64,000 nucleotides of DNA, from NCBI RefSeq assembly GCF_019317285.1, contig NZ_CP079218.1, positions 2,480,001 through 2,544,000 of the forward strand, written 5' to 3'. Below, in pieces: positions 1 to 8,212 of this stretch. Source of the stretch: Pedobacter sp. D749. GTDB lineage: Bacteria > Bacteroidota > Bacteroidia > Sphingobacteriales > Sphingobacteriaceae. A program made the translations under genes and the position numbers. Position 1 is the first letter of the stretch. Each line of letters starts with the position of its first letter. The notes beneath the pieces are model-generated. The model did not search any database and was not told the origin of the DNA. It was given only the letters and a program-made list of their open reading frames with translations.

Positions 1-39
1 TTCGTAAATTATTGAACAATCATTACTAAAACCAAACAT

Positions 40-3000
40 ATGAAAATAGGCTCTACTTTATTAAGGCGATATTCTTCTTTATTGCTCCTGCTTATTCTTT
101 CTTTTTCTGTTAAGGCACAATATTTCGGACAAAACAAGGTAAGGTATAAAAAACTCGACTTTAAAGTTTTGCAGACGCCCCATTTTGAGATCTATTATTA
201 TATTAAAAATGAGAAACTTTTAAAACGTTTTTCGCAAGATGCTGAAACCTGGTACAAAATGCATCAGGAAGTTTTTAGAGATACCTTTTTAAAGAAAAAT
301 CCAATTATTCTATACAATAACCATCCTGATTTTCAGCAAACTACAGTGCTTAACGGAGAAATTGGAATTGGTACCGGCGGGGTTACAGAGGCACTAAAAA
401 ACAGGGTAATTATGCCTGTTATGGAACTCAATAGCCAAACAAGGCACGTTTTAGGTCACGAGCTTGTTCATGCTTTTCAGTATCACCTTCTACTGGAAAA
501 AGATTCCATTAGTTTAGAAAATGTTGGACAGACACCACTATGGATGGTTGAAGGGATGGCCGAGTATTTATCAATTGGAAAAAAAGACGCATTTACTTCA
601 ATGTGGATGCGCGATGCTATGTTAAATCGTGATATTCCTTCGTTAAAAGATTTAACCAACTCTAACAAATATTTCCCCTACCGTTACGGGCAGGCTTTCT
701 GGACTTATATCGGTTCGCAATATGGTGATACCACCATTGTTCCTTTATTTAAGAATACAGCAAAATATGGTTACGAAAATGCCATCCGATATACATTTGG
801 TTACGACGATAAAACATTATCTGGTCTTTGGAAAAACTCCATCGATGCGCATTACAAGCCGATGTTAAAAGCGGATAGCTCTCAGATTAAAATTACGGGT
901 ACAAAAATCATCGACAATAAAAACGCAGGTAATATGAACGTCGCCCCTGCCCTTAGTCCTGATGGAAAATATTTAGCATTTATGTCTGAAAAAGATCTTT
1001 TTGGTATAGATTTATTTCTCGCAGATGCCAAAACCGGGAGAATTATCAGGAAGTTGAGCAGTCAGATCTCTAATGGCCATATTGATGATTTCAACTTTAT
1101 AGAGTCAGCCGGAGCATGGTCGCCGGATAGTAAGCAATTTGCCTTTAGTATCTTCAGTCATGGTAAAAACCAGATGATGATTATTAATGTTTCAAACGGA
1201 ACTACTGTATCTCAAACACCAATGGCACAGGTGCAGCAATTTGGTAATTTAACCTGGTCGCCAAATGGAAAAGATATCGCATTTTCAGGAATGGTTGAAG
1301 GACAAAGTGATATTTTCTCTTACAACCTCGATACCAAAGCAGTTACGCAGATTACCGATGATGTATATTCTGATTATGCACCAAGTTATTCGCCTGATGG
1401 TAAAAAACTGGTGTTTTCATCAGATAGAGCCGCAATTCAGGCCAATGTAATTAACGCAGTGCTGCCTATAAACCTTGCTGTTTACGATATTGCGGCTAAA
1501 ACCGTAAATAATTTGGATGTTTTTCCTGGAGCGAATAACTTAAACGCACAATTTTCGGCTAACAGTCAGAACATCTATTTCCTGTCTAACAGAGATGGTT
1601 TTAGGAATTTATACAAATACAATTTCGCAGATAATACGGTTGATCAGTTGACCGATTATTTTACCGGGATTAGTGGAATTACCGAATTTTCGCCAGCCAT
1701 TTCGGTGTCAACAACAGATGATATTGTATATAGCTATTACCGTTACCAGCGTTATACCCTATATAATGCTAAGTTAAGCAGCTTTAAAGCGAAAAGAATT
1801 GGTAACCAGGAAGAAAATTTCGATGCAGCCATACTCCCTCCAATGGAAAACATTGGTGTAAACATCATCAACTCTAATTTAAATAATTTTGACCGTTTCG
1901 AGAAAATAGTGGCCGATTCGATGAAAACGGTACCTTACAAACCAAAATTCAGATTAGATTATTTAGCAAATAGTGGCGTAGGTGTTTCAACCAGCCGTTT
2001 CGGAACCGGCGTTTCTGGTGGTATAGTAGGAATGTTTAGCGATATATTAGGCACCAACCAGATCATAGCAAACCTATCCGTAAATGGAGAAATTTATGAC
2101 TTTGGTGGTTTAGTGGGTTATATCAATCAGAAAAGCAGAATAAACTGGGGTGCAGCCGTTTCGCATATTCCTTATGTATCTGGTTTTAGGTCTTACGGCT
2201 ATGAAAATCTCCCTACAGGAGATAATACAACTCTTAAAGCCTTGGCAGACAGAACAGACATTATCAGAACCTTTGAAGATCAGTTTCAGGTTTTTGGTGC
2301 TTATCCATTTAGTAAAATACACCGTTTTGAGTTGGGCGGTTCATTTTCGCATTATAGTTACAGAGTTGATAGATATAGCAATTATTATAATTCGGTTGGC
2401 AACTACATAGGTTCAAATAAAAGCAGGATTTCCAACGATGTTGCTTCTCAGGATTATGGCATTCCTTTTAATTCTTTTACATTATATCAATTAAACGCTG
2501 GTTTTGTAGGCGATAACTCAATCTTTGGCCTTACTGGTCCACTTGACGGTTTCAGATATCGTGTAAGTGGCGAGAAATATCTTGGTACTTATAATTTTGC
2601 TGGCGTAACGGCAGACCTTCGTAAATATTGGAGAGCTAAGCCAGTAACATTTGCTGTAAGAAGTTATAACACTTTAAGGATCGGTAAAGATGCAGACAGG
2701 CTTTATCCAATGTATCTTGGTTATCCATACCTGATTAGGGGTTATGAATCAAACTCAATTTACAAAAGTACTTCCGCACAATCATCAGAATCTTTCGATA
2801 TTAACCAATTAACTGGAAGTAAAATTGCTGTATTTAATTTCGAAGTCCGCTTGCCATTTACAGGGCCTAAAAAATTAGCTGCTATACCTTCTAAGTTTTT
2901 ATTCTCTGACCTGAATTTATTCTTCGATGCAGGATTGGCATGGACGAACGATACCAAAGTGAAATTTAAAAGTGAACCAACTTATACTACTGAACCTGTT

Positions 3001-3213
3001 TTAGATGATAATAAACAACCCGTTTTTGATGAAAAGGGTAAACCGGTTACCTTTCAGTCTACAACAGAACGTGTACCAGCAATTAGTGTTGGTATATCGG
3101 TAAGGGTAAACGTTTTTGGCTATTTTGTTTTAGAACCTTACTATGCTATTCCTTTTCAAAGAAAGGATGTTAAAACCGGAGTATTCGGTTTAACGTTTGC
3201 ACCGGGATGGTAA
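40..3213 (+). CDS. Outer-membrane protein: peptidase MA-like domain, PD40 propeller, C-terminal barrel
   Basis: A 1057-residue exported protein. A signal peptide (about residues 1-26) is followed by a gluzincin-type metalloprotease domain with HELVH at 140-144 and a downstream EGMAEY (171-176) that could give the third zinc ligand. Next come several TolB-like PD40 repeats (SPDGKYLAF near 306, SPNGKDIAF and SPDGKKLVF further on). The last 400 or so residues are rich in alternating aromatic strands and resemble the BamA/Omp85-type surface-antigen barrel. The motifs and domain order are seen directly; a role in outer-membrane proteolysis or assembly is inferred. The gene appears complete and stands alone, 24 bp or more upstream of the beta-lactamase gene. 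Substrate unknown. Confidence 0.8.
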   Translation: MKIGSTLLRRYSSLLLLLILSFSVKAQYFGQNKVRYKKLDFKVLQTPHFEIYYYIKNEKLLKRFSQDAETWYKMHQEVFRDTFLKKNPIILYNNHPDFQQTTVLNGEIGIGTGGVTEALKNRVIMPVMELNSQTRHVLGHELVHAFQYHLLLEKDSISLENVGQTPLWMVEGMAEYLSIGKKDAFTSMWMRDAMLNRDIPSLKDLTNSNKYFPYRYGQAFWTYIGSQYGDTTIVPLFKNTAKYGYENAIRYTFGYDDKTLSGLWKNSIDAHYKPMLKADSSQIKITGTKIIDNKNAGNMNVAPALSPDGKYLAFMSEKDLFGIDLFLADAKTGRIIRKLSSQISNGHIDDFNFIESAGAWSPDSKQFAFSIFSHGKNQMMIINVSNGTTVSQTPMAQVQQFGNLTWSPNGKDIAFSGMVEGQSDIFSYNLDTKAVTQITDDVYSDYAPSYSPDGKKLVFSSDRAAIQANVINAVLPINLAVYDIAAKTVNNLDVFPGANNLNAQFSANSQNIYFLSNRDGFRNLYKYNFADNTVDQLTDYFTGISGITEFSPAISVSTTDDIVYSYYRYQRYTLYNAKLSSFKAKRIGNQEENFDAAILPPMENIGVNIINSNLNNFDRFEKIVADSMKTVPYKPKFRLDYLANSGVGVSTSRFGTGVSGGIVGMFSDILGTNQIIANLSVNGEIYDFGGLVGYINQKSRINWGAAVSHIPYVSGFRSYGYENLPTGDNTTLKALADRTDIIRTFEDQFQVFGAYPFSKIHRFELGGSFSHYSYRVDRYSNYYNSVGNYIGSNKSRISNDVASQDYGIPFNSFTLYQLNAGFVGDNSIFGLTGPLDGFRYRVSGEKYLGTYNFAGVTADLRKYWRAKPVTFAVRSYNTLRIGKDADRLYPMYLGYPYLIRGYESNSIYKSTSAQSSESFDINQLTGSKIAVFNFEVRLPFTGPKKLAAIPSKFLFSDLNLFFDAGLAWTNDTKVKFKSEPTYTTEPVLDDNKQPVFDEKGKPVTFQSTTERVPAISVGISVRVNVFGYFVLEPYYAIPFQRKDVKTGVFGLTFAPGW

Positions 3214-3243
3214 AAAGAAAATAATTAAATTTCGAAATTGTAT

Positions 3244-4101
3244 ATGAAAAAAATATTTTTACTGCTTTTATTTTCTTGCAGCATGCTGTGTTATGCTCAA
3301 ACAGTAACAGAGCCAGCTAATAATCCAAAAGAATGGTCTCAGGCTACAGAGCCATTTAGAATTGCAGGTAATCTATATTATGTTGGCACGTATGATTTAG
3401 CTTCTTATTTAATTGTAACAGAAAAAGGAAATATATTAATAAATACGGGTTTAGCTAATTCGCTTTCGATAATAAAAGAAAATATAAAAGCTTTGGGATT
3501 CGATTATAAATCAATCAAAATTTTGCTCTTAACCCAGGCCCATTTTGATCATTTGGGCGCTATGGCTGAAATTAAAAAAGAAACAGGCGCAAAACTATAT
3601 GTAGATGAGAAAGACGCGGATGTTCTTGAAACCGGAGGAAAATCGGATTATGAGCTTGGGAAATATGGTGTAAGTTTCAAACCCGTAAAACCTGATTTCC
3701 TATTGAAGAATGACGATAAAATTAAATTAGGCAGTACTATTTTAACAATGCTTCATCATCCCGGGCATACTAAAGGATCGTGTAGTTTTATATTTGATAC
3801 TAAAGATAAAAATTCTAGCTACAAAATTTTGATTGCCAATATGCCATCCATAATTGTTGACAGAAAATTCTCAGAAATAGCATCATATAAAGATATTCAA
3901 AAAGATTATACTGAAACTTTTAAAGCAATGAAAAAGCTTGATTTTGATCTTTGGGTTGCCTCTCACGCAAGTCAATTTGATCTCCATGAAAAACGTAAAT
4001 CAGGAGATGCTTATAATCCGAAAGTTTTTATGGATAAAAGTGTTTTTTTTGAAAATCTTCGGGATTTGGAAAATGATTTCCTCGAAAAAATAAAAAATTA
4101 G
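3244..4101 (+). CDS. Subclass B3 metallo-beta-lactamase, GOB-like (Gln116 type)
   Basis: A 285-residue protein with a signal peptide ending near CYA-Q (residues 1-19), so periplasmic. The metal motif reads Q98-A-H100-F-D102-H103, where most B3 enzymes have HxHxDH; Gln in the first position is the hallmark of the GOB family of Elizabethkingia. Other ligands are H175 (HPGHTKGS) and H241 (ASHASQ). Met200 sits where many B3 enzymes have Ser221, again as in GOB. Long stretches match my memory of GOB sequences (GGKSDYE, IANMPS, FDLHEKRK). I chose the ATG at 3244, which opens a standard signal peptide, over the TTG two codons upstream. Predicted to hydrolyse beta-lactams, probably including carbapenems; that is family knowledge, not shown here. 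Confidence 0.9.
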   Translation: MKKIFLLLLFSCSMLCYAQTVTEPANNPKEWSQATEPFRIAGNLYYVGTYDLASYLIVTEKGNILINTGLANSLSIIKENIKALGFDYKSIKILLLTQAHFDHLGAMAEIKKETGAKLYVDEKDADVLETGGKSDYELGKYGVSFKPVKPDFLLKNDDKIKLGSTILTMLHHPGHTKGSCSFIFDTKDKNSSYKILIANMPSIIVDRKFSEIASYKDIQKDYTETFKAMKKLDFDLWVASHASQFDLHEKRKSGDAYNPKVFMDKSVFFENLRDLENDFLEKIKN

Positions 4102-4119
4102 ACTTTTCCTAACTTGTTA

Positions 4120-4150
4120 AAGCGATTAAAATATCAATAATCGCTTTTTT
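4120..4150 (+). terminator. Rho-independent terminator after the beta-lactamase gene
   Basis: The arms AAGCGATTA (4120-4128) and TAATCGCTT (4138-4146) pair perfectly around a 9-nt loop and run into a T tract ending at 4150. It lies 19 bp past the stop codon. Confidence 0.8.
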
Positions 4151-4252
4151 ATAGGCTGTGAGGAATCGTCATTCCCAACTTGATTGGGAACCACGGAGTG
4201 CTCATGAATACCTTTAAAACAAGGGAAACTTATGAATAATCGTAATGCAAGC

Positions 4253-4284
4253 GCTTTAAGATTCCCGCCTGCGCGAGAATAACG
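4253..4284 (-). repeat. Dispersed intergenic repeat, family A (CGTCATT...CTTAAAGC)
   Basis: Read on the minus strand this element starts CGTTATTCTCGCGCAGG and ends TCTTAAAGC. It matches the copies at 40278-40309, 25672-25703 and 39773-39810, allowing for a variable centre. The internal CGCG-AGG-CGGG stretch makes a small hairpin. No ORF is supported here. Confidence 0.6.
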
Positions 4285-4338
4285 GCCGTAATAATAGATT
4301 CTGTCATGGTTTGCTTTTATTAATGTGCTGAAATGGTC

Positions 4339-4359
4339 TTGACTACGCTCAGACTGACA
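4339..4359 (-). repeat. Dispersed intergenic repeat, family B (TGTCAnnCTGAGC...GTCGAA)
   Basis: On the minus strand it reads TGTCAGTCTGAGCGTAGTCAA. Related copies lie at 10009-10028, 30481-30505 and 39004-39027, all between genes. Confidence 0.5.
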
Positions 4360-4387
4360 TAACAAATAATTCTATTTTTAAACAGGC

Positions 4388-4741
4388 CTAAGATAAACTC
4401 GTAAATGATAGTTTAACCTGATTGCTTATATTCCGATGTAAAAGAATATTTTCGAAATCGAGGCCTATAGTTAAATCAATCCAATCTGGATTACAAGATC
4501 TTACCAAACGCTCTTTTTGCATGCGTGTAAACCGGCTAATTGATTTAAAACGCAGCAGAGCTTGTGCTTCTGTTTTAAACTCTTCAAAATAAACAAGGCG
4601 GGTTAATTGTTGTCCATTATCAAAAAACAAGTTTGGCATCTGTTTGTAGAAATCCAGTGTCTTCATTAAATCAGAGCTCATGCCCACGTGCATACTTGTA
4701 CGATTTCTGTCGGTAACGATATAAACAAACTTTTTCATCAT
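4388..4741 (-). CDS. GIY-YIG superfamily protein (URI/YhbQ-like, degenerate)
   Basis: About 117 residues from either of two adjacent ATG codons (4741 or 4738), where MKKFVYIV forms the first strand of a GIY-YIG fold. An upstream start at 4789 would add 16 residues and cover the candidate operator, so it is less likely. VYIV stands for GIY and MHVGMS for YIG, with a following arginine-rich helix (ALLRFKSISRFTRMQKERLV) as in the small single-domain UvrC-like nucleases. The tyrosine signature is weak, so nuclease activity is uncertain. It is transcribed divergently from the S24-type repressor, with which it shares a palindrome-bearing intergenic region. Confidence 0.7.
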   Translation of the reverse strand: MMKKFVYIVTDRNRTSMHVGMSSDLMKTLDFYKQMPNLFFDNGQQLTRLVYFEEFKTEAQALLRFKSISRFTRMQKERLVRSCNPDWIDLTIGLDFENILLHRNISNQVKLSFTSLS

Positions 4742-4770
4742 CTTATGTTTAAAACTTAAAACTAAACTAT

Positions 4771-4785
4771 TTAGTATACCCTCTT
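4771..4785. promoter_or_regulatory. Candidate operator 1: ACTAA-N5-TTAGT
   Basis: A perfect inverted repeat (arms 4771-4775 and 4781-4785, 5-bp centre) just upstream of the GIY-YIG-like gene. It has exactly the same core and spacing as the site at 4827-4841. Repressor binding is inferred. Confidence 0.45.
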
Positions 4786-4823
4786 GCAAATCAAAATAAT
4801 ATTACTAACTTTATGAGCATAAA

Positions 4824-4844
4824 ATTACTAACTATTTTAGTAAT
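4824..4844. promoter_or_regulatory. Candidate operator 2: extended ACTAA-N5-TTAGT palindrome
   Basis: The arms ATTACTAA (4824-4831) and TTAGTAAT (4837-4844) are perfectly complementary around 5 bp. A lone half-site ATTACTAA lies at 4801-4808 and overlaps a near-consensus -7 box (TAACTTTA, 4806-4813) facing the repressor gene. This suggests the repressor controls its own expression and that of its divergent neighbour. Confidence 0.5.
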
Positions 4845-4871
4845 TCCAAATTTATTTTAAAATTTATTTTT

Positions 4872-5648
4872 ATGTCAAATATTTCAAATAATTTAAAGTA
4901 CCTCAGGAAGAAAAAAGGCCATACACAGCAGAATTTCGCTGATATTATGGAAATCAAGAGGTCGCTCATCGGAGCTTACGAGGAAGACCGGGCGGAACCT
5001 AAATATGATTTGCTAAAAAAAATAGCCGAATACTTTGATCTTACCATCGATGAATTCATCAATGAAAAAATATCTGACAGCTGGAAACCGAAGCCAAAAA
5101 GCCAGGGATCTAACCTTAGGGTGCTAAGTATTTCTGTCGATCAGAACGATCGCGAAAATATCGAACTGGTTCCCGTTAAAGCGAGTGCTGGTTATTTGAA
5201 TGGTTTTTCAGATCCTCAATATATCAGCGACCTGCCTAAATTTCAACTTCCATTGGCTGCATTAAGACAAGGTACCTTCAGGGCTTTTGAAATTATGGGC
5301 GATAGTATGTTGCCTGTTCAACCAGGAAGTGTAATTATTGGTGAGTATCTCGATAATTGGAATGAAGTAAAAACTGGCGAAACCTATATCGTAATTAGCA
5401 AAAATGAAGGCGTAGTATATAAAAGAGCGGGTAACCGTTTCAGAGAGAATAAAGATTTGAAATTGATATCAGATAATAAGGTGTACGATGCTTATACAAT
5501 TGCTGCTGATGATATTCTGGAAATATGGAAAGCTAAAGCATATATCTCTACCTCCTTACCTGAACCTGCACCCGACCCAACAATGGAAACGCTTACCCAA
5601 ATGATGGCACAAATGCAGAAATCAATCTCTCAGTTAAATAAAAATTAA
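4872..5648 (+). CDS. XRE-family repressor with S24 (LexA/CI-like) C-terminal domain
   Basis: 258 residues. An N-terminal helix-turn-helix of the XRE/Cro type covers about 8-62 (LRKKKGHTQQNFAD...AEPKYDLLKKIAEYF). The C-terminal half is an S24 signal-peptidase-like fold with every autocleavage element in place: an Ala106-Gly107 scissile pair, nucleophile Ser145 in GDSM, and the general base Lys184 in VYKRA. It is therefore probably a self-cleaving repressor of the CI/LexA type. A glutamine/methionine-rich tail follows. No prophage genes are next to it, so it may serve a chromosomal stress response. The upstream ACTAA-N5-TTAGT palindromes are its likely operators. Confidence 0.85.
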   Translation: MSNISNNLKYLRKKKGHTQQNFADIMEIKRSLIGAYEEDRAEPKYDLLKKIAEYFDLTIDEFINEKISDSWKPKPKSQGSNLRVLSISVDQNDRENIELVPVKASAGYLNGFSDPQYISDLPKFQLPLAALRQGTFRAFEIMGDSMLPVQPGSVIIGEYLDNWNEVKTGETYIVISKNEGVVYKRAGNRFRENKDLKLISDNKVYDAYTIAADDILEIWKAKAYISTSLPEPAPDPTMETLTQMMAQMQKSISQLNKN

Positions 5649-5728
5649 CATTTTTTTAACAAATGCCGATTAAACTGTTTGTGTTTTTATGTATCTATTG
5701 ATTTAACAAACACATAAATAAACATAAC

Positions 5729-6181
5729 ATGAAAAAGGCAATTTTAACAATAGCAATTGCAGTAATGGGATTAACCACTGCATTTGCTCAAGACACAACG
5801 AAACGAGCAAGAAGGGCAATGCCTAAGATGACTGCCGAGCAAAGAGCAGAAAAGGTAACTTCCAGATTAGAGAAACAGCTCAGCCTAACCGCTGATCAAA
5901 AAACTAAAATCTACGCTATTGAGTTAGAAAACGCAAAGAAAATGGAAGCCTGGAGATCTGCCGATCACAGCGACATGAAAGGCAAAATGAAAGAACGCAA
6001 AGCTGCAATAGATGAACAAAAAGCTAAAGTTGATGCGGTTTTAACTTCAGATCAGAAAACTAAAATGGATGCTTTCCGTGCTGAGGCCAGAGAAAAAGGT
6101 GAGAAAATGAGAAAAGGAATGGGTGGTAGAGGTAAAAAAGACAAAGCACCTGTAGTTTCTAATCCTCCCGCACAAGGATAA
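5729..6181 (+). CDS. Spy/CpxP-like periplasmic LTXXQ protein
   Basis: 150 residues: signal peptide (1-20, cleavage after AFA), then a highly charged, helical mature part with two LTxxQ motifs (LSLTADQKTKI near 50 and VLTSDQKTKMD near 110). The tail is basic and glycine-rich (MGGRGKKDK). LTXXQ proteins of the Spy/CpxP family are periplasmic chaperones or stress sensors; the exact role here is unknown. It follows the S24 repressor by 80 bp but has its own terminator. Confidence 0.7.
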   Translation: MKKAILTIAIAVMGLTTAFAQDTTKRARRAMPKMTAEQRAEKVTSRLEKQLSLTADQKTKIYAIELENAKKMEAWRSADHSDMKGKMKERKAAIDEQKAKVDAVLTSDQKTKMDAFRAEAREKGEKMRKGMGGRGKKDKAPVVSNPPAQG

Positions 6182-6212
6182 ATAGTACAATAGTAATTAA
6201 TTATATTTTTGA

Positions 6213-6243
6213 AAGCGTTTCGATTATTCGGGACGCTTTTTTT
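6213..6243 (+). terminator. Rho-independent terminator after the Spy-like gene
   Basis: A 10-bp stem (6213-6222 with 6229-6238, two G-U pairs) and 6-nt loop, followed by a run of T. Its T tract abuts the TACTTTTG promoter box of bioF. Confidence 0.8.
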
Positions 6244-6250
6244 ACTTTTG
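6243..6250 (+). promoter_or_regulatory. Bacteroidetes -7 box (TACTTTTG) of bioF
   Basis: An exact match to TAnnTTTG ending 4 nt before the bioF ATG. If used, the transcript would start at or very near the start codon. No clear -33 element is visible. Confidence 0.4.
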
Positions 6251-6254
6251 ACCA

Positions 6255-7376
6255 ATGAGCAAAATTGAACAGTTTCTTAACGGTAAACTTCAGGAACGAA
6301 AAGACAATCTTTCGATCAGGAACTTATCGACCAACATCCCTCCTGTTGACTTTTGTTCTAACGACTACCTGGGTTTTGCCAGGTCTAAAGAATTAAAAAA
6401 AATAATCGACAATACCCTGGCAATACTGCCCAATTACCTGAATGGTGCTGGTGGTTCGAGACTGTTAAGTGGAAATACTAAATTTACTGAAGAAACCGAA
6501 CAGTTTATTGCCGATTTTCATCTGGCTGAAAGTGGGTTAATCTTTAACTCTGGTTACGATGCCAATGTAGGATTATTATCAAGTATCCCGCAACGCGGCG
6601 ACACCATTATTACTGACGAATTGATTCATGCGAGTATTATAGACGGCTGTAGATTAAGCCACGCTACACGTTATAAATTTATTCATAACGATACAAATGA
6701 CCTTGAAAATAAACTGAAACTGGCGAAAGGAAATATATTTGTGGTGATAGAAAGCGTATATTCTATGGATGGGGATATTGCCCCCTTAATAGAAGTAGCA
6801 GATCTTTGCGAGCGTTATCAGGCCAATCTGATTGTAGACGAAGCTCATGCTACAGGCGTTTTTGGCGCAAACGGTCGGGGATTAATCAACCAGTTTAACT
6901 TAACAAATAAAGTATTTGCACGCATTGTAACTTTTGGAAAAGCCTTAGGCGTACACGGAGCCATTGTTTTAGGAAGTAAAAACTTACGCCACTACCTGAT
7001 TAATTTTGCGAGATCGTTCATTTACACCACAGCTGCTCCCATTCATAATGTGGTTGCAGTTAAATCGGCATACCAACACCTAAATAAAACTGATCCTCAG
7101 TTGATTCATCAAAAAATTGCACTGTTCAGAAACACCTTAAAAGAACAAAACATCAATGCCCTTGATAGCGAAAGTACTATTCAGGGTATTTTATTTTCAT
7201 CAAATGAAGCTACTAAACTAGCTGCTACAACGCTGCAGAGCAAAGGTTTCGATGTCCGGGCAATATTAAGCCCAACAGTGGCCTTAGGCAAAGAAAGGCT
7301 TAGAATCTGCCTGCATGCCTTTAATACCGATGAAGAAATTATTTCATTGGTTAATCATCTTAAAGAATTAAATTAA
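6255..7376 (+). CDS. bioF: 8-amino-7-oxononanoate synthase
   Basis: 373 residues, a fold-type I PLP enzyme that condenses pimeloyl-ACP or pimeloyl-CoA with alanine in biotin synthesis. Visible signatures are the CSNDYLG start of the fold, GAGGSRLLSGN (about 64-74), H125 in DELIHAS, D195 and H198 in DEAHATG, and the PLP lysine K229 in TFGKALG. Full length for the family. Its stop codon directly abuts the bioD ATG, so the two are co-transcribed. bioA, bioB and bioC/H are not in this window. Confidence 0.93.
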   Translation: MSKIEQFLNGKLQERKDNLSIRNLSTNIPPVDFCSNDYLGFARSKELKKIIDNTLAILPNYLNGAGGSRLLSGNTKFTEETEQFIADFHLAESGLIFNSGYDANVGLLSSIPQRGDTIITDELIHASIIDGCRLSHATRYKFIHNDTNDLENKLKLAKGNIFVVIESVYSMDGDIAPLIEVADLCERYQANLIVDEAHATGVFGANGRGLINQFNLTNKVFARIVTFGKALGVHGAIVLGSKNLRHYLINFARSFIYTTAAPIHNVVAVKSAYQHLNKTDPQLIHQKIALFRNTLKEQNINALDSESTIQGILFSSNEATKLAATTLQSKGFDVRAILSPTVALGKERLRICLHAFNTDEEIISLVNHLKELN

Positions 7377-7985
7377 ATGAATAAATATTTTGTCACAGGC
7401 ATCGGAACAGGCATCGGAAAAACATTAGTAAGCGCTATTTTAACTGAAAAACTGAAAGCCGATTATTGGAAACCGATCCAATCGGGTGATTTAGATACGA
7501 GCGATAGCATAACAATAGATGGTTTAATTAGTAACCCACAAACCATCATCCACCCCGAAAGCTACAGATTAACACAACCATTATCACCGCATTTATCAGC
7601 GAGATTAGATGATGTTGACATCGATCTCGATAAAATCAATACTCCTTTAACTGATAATGACTTAATTATTGAAGGCGCTGGTGGTTTGATGGTACCCTTA
7701 AATGAAGGTGAGCTGATTATCGACCTGATTAAAAAACTGGAAGTAGAAGTGATATTGGTTTCGCAAAATTATTTAGGCAGCATTAATCATACACTTTTAT
7801 CGGTCAATCTGCTTAAACAATATGAAATTACAATTAAAGGCATCATTTTTAATGGTGAGGAGAATACGGAAACCGAAAGATACATCCTCCAATATGCCAA
7901 AATAAAAAAGCTAGGTAGTATACCCAGCTTTAGTAATATTGATAAAGAAAAAGTGAAAGCAGCTGGCCAAAACCTTTTTATTTAA
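7377..7985 (+). CDS. bioD: Dethiobiotin synthase
   Basis: 202 residues. The P-loop GIGTGIGKT (8-16), the KPIQSGD substrate loop (about 32-38) and EGAGGLMVPL (near 99-108) are the classic ATP-dependent dethiobiotin synthetase motifs. The enzyme forms the ureido ring from diaminopelargonic acid and CO2. It begins on the base after the bioF stop codon. A little shorter than the E. coli protein but with no missing motif. Confidence 0.92.
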   Translation: MNKYFVTGIGTGIGKTLVSAILTEKLKADYWKPIQSGDLDTSDSITIDGLISNPQTIIHPESYRLTQPLSPHLSARLDDVDIDLDKINTPLTDNDLIIEGAGGLMVPLNEGELIIDLIKKLEVEVILVSQNYLGSINHTLLSVNLLKQYEITIKGIIFNGEENTETERYILQYAKIKKLGSIPSFSNIDKEKVKAAGQNLFI

Positions 7986-8170
7986 CAAAGCCCATAAGCC
8001 AGTTATAGTTTGTTATTTTGGAAAGCAGTTGTCGTACTTCTTTTAAAGTTTCGTCCTGTTTTTTGCTTGTAGTCCCGATTTGAAGAAAATCGGAAGCTAC
8101 CGCGTCAACCAGGTTTAGGACTGTAAGGTTTCTGCAAATATTAATGGTTAAATACAGAGCAATAAGTCCT

Positions 8171-8201
8171 AAGAAGTCAAGTTTTTGAAACTTGACTTCT
8201 T
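8171..8201. terminator. Perfect hairpin between convergent bioD and SGNH hydrolase genes
   Basis: Arms of 14 nt (8171-8184 and 8188-8201) pair perfectly around TTG. It lies between two genes that read towards each other and may stop transcription in both directions, though the T tract is poor. A second small hairpin (CCGATTT/AAATCGG, 8075-8093) is nearby. A 77-codon frame over this stretch is not supported as a gene. Confidence 0.45.
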
Positions 8202-8212
8202 TCCAAATCATA

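Noticed and set aside
7978..8211. 77-codon leftward frame between bioD and the SGNH hydrolase
   Set aside because: It covers a perfect 14-bp-arm hairpin and a second palindrome, overlaps the bioD end and has no recognisable domain; it reads as intergenic DNA.
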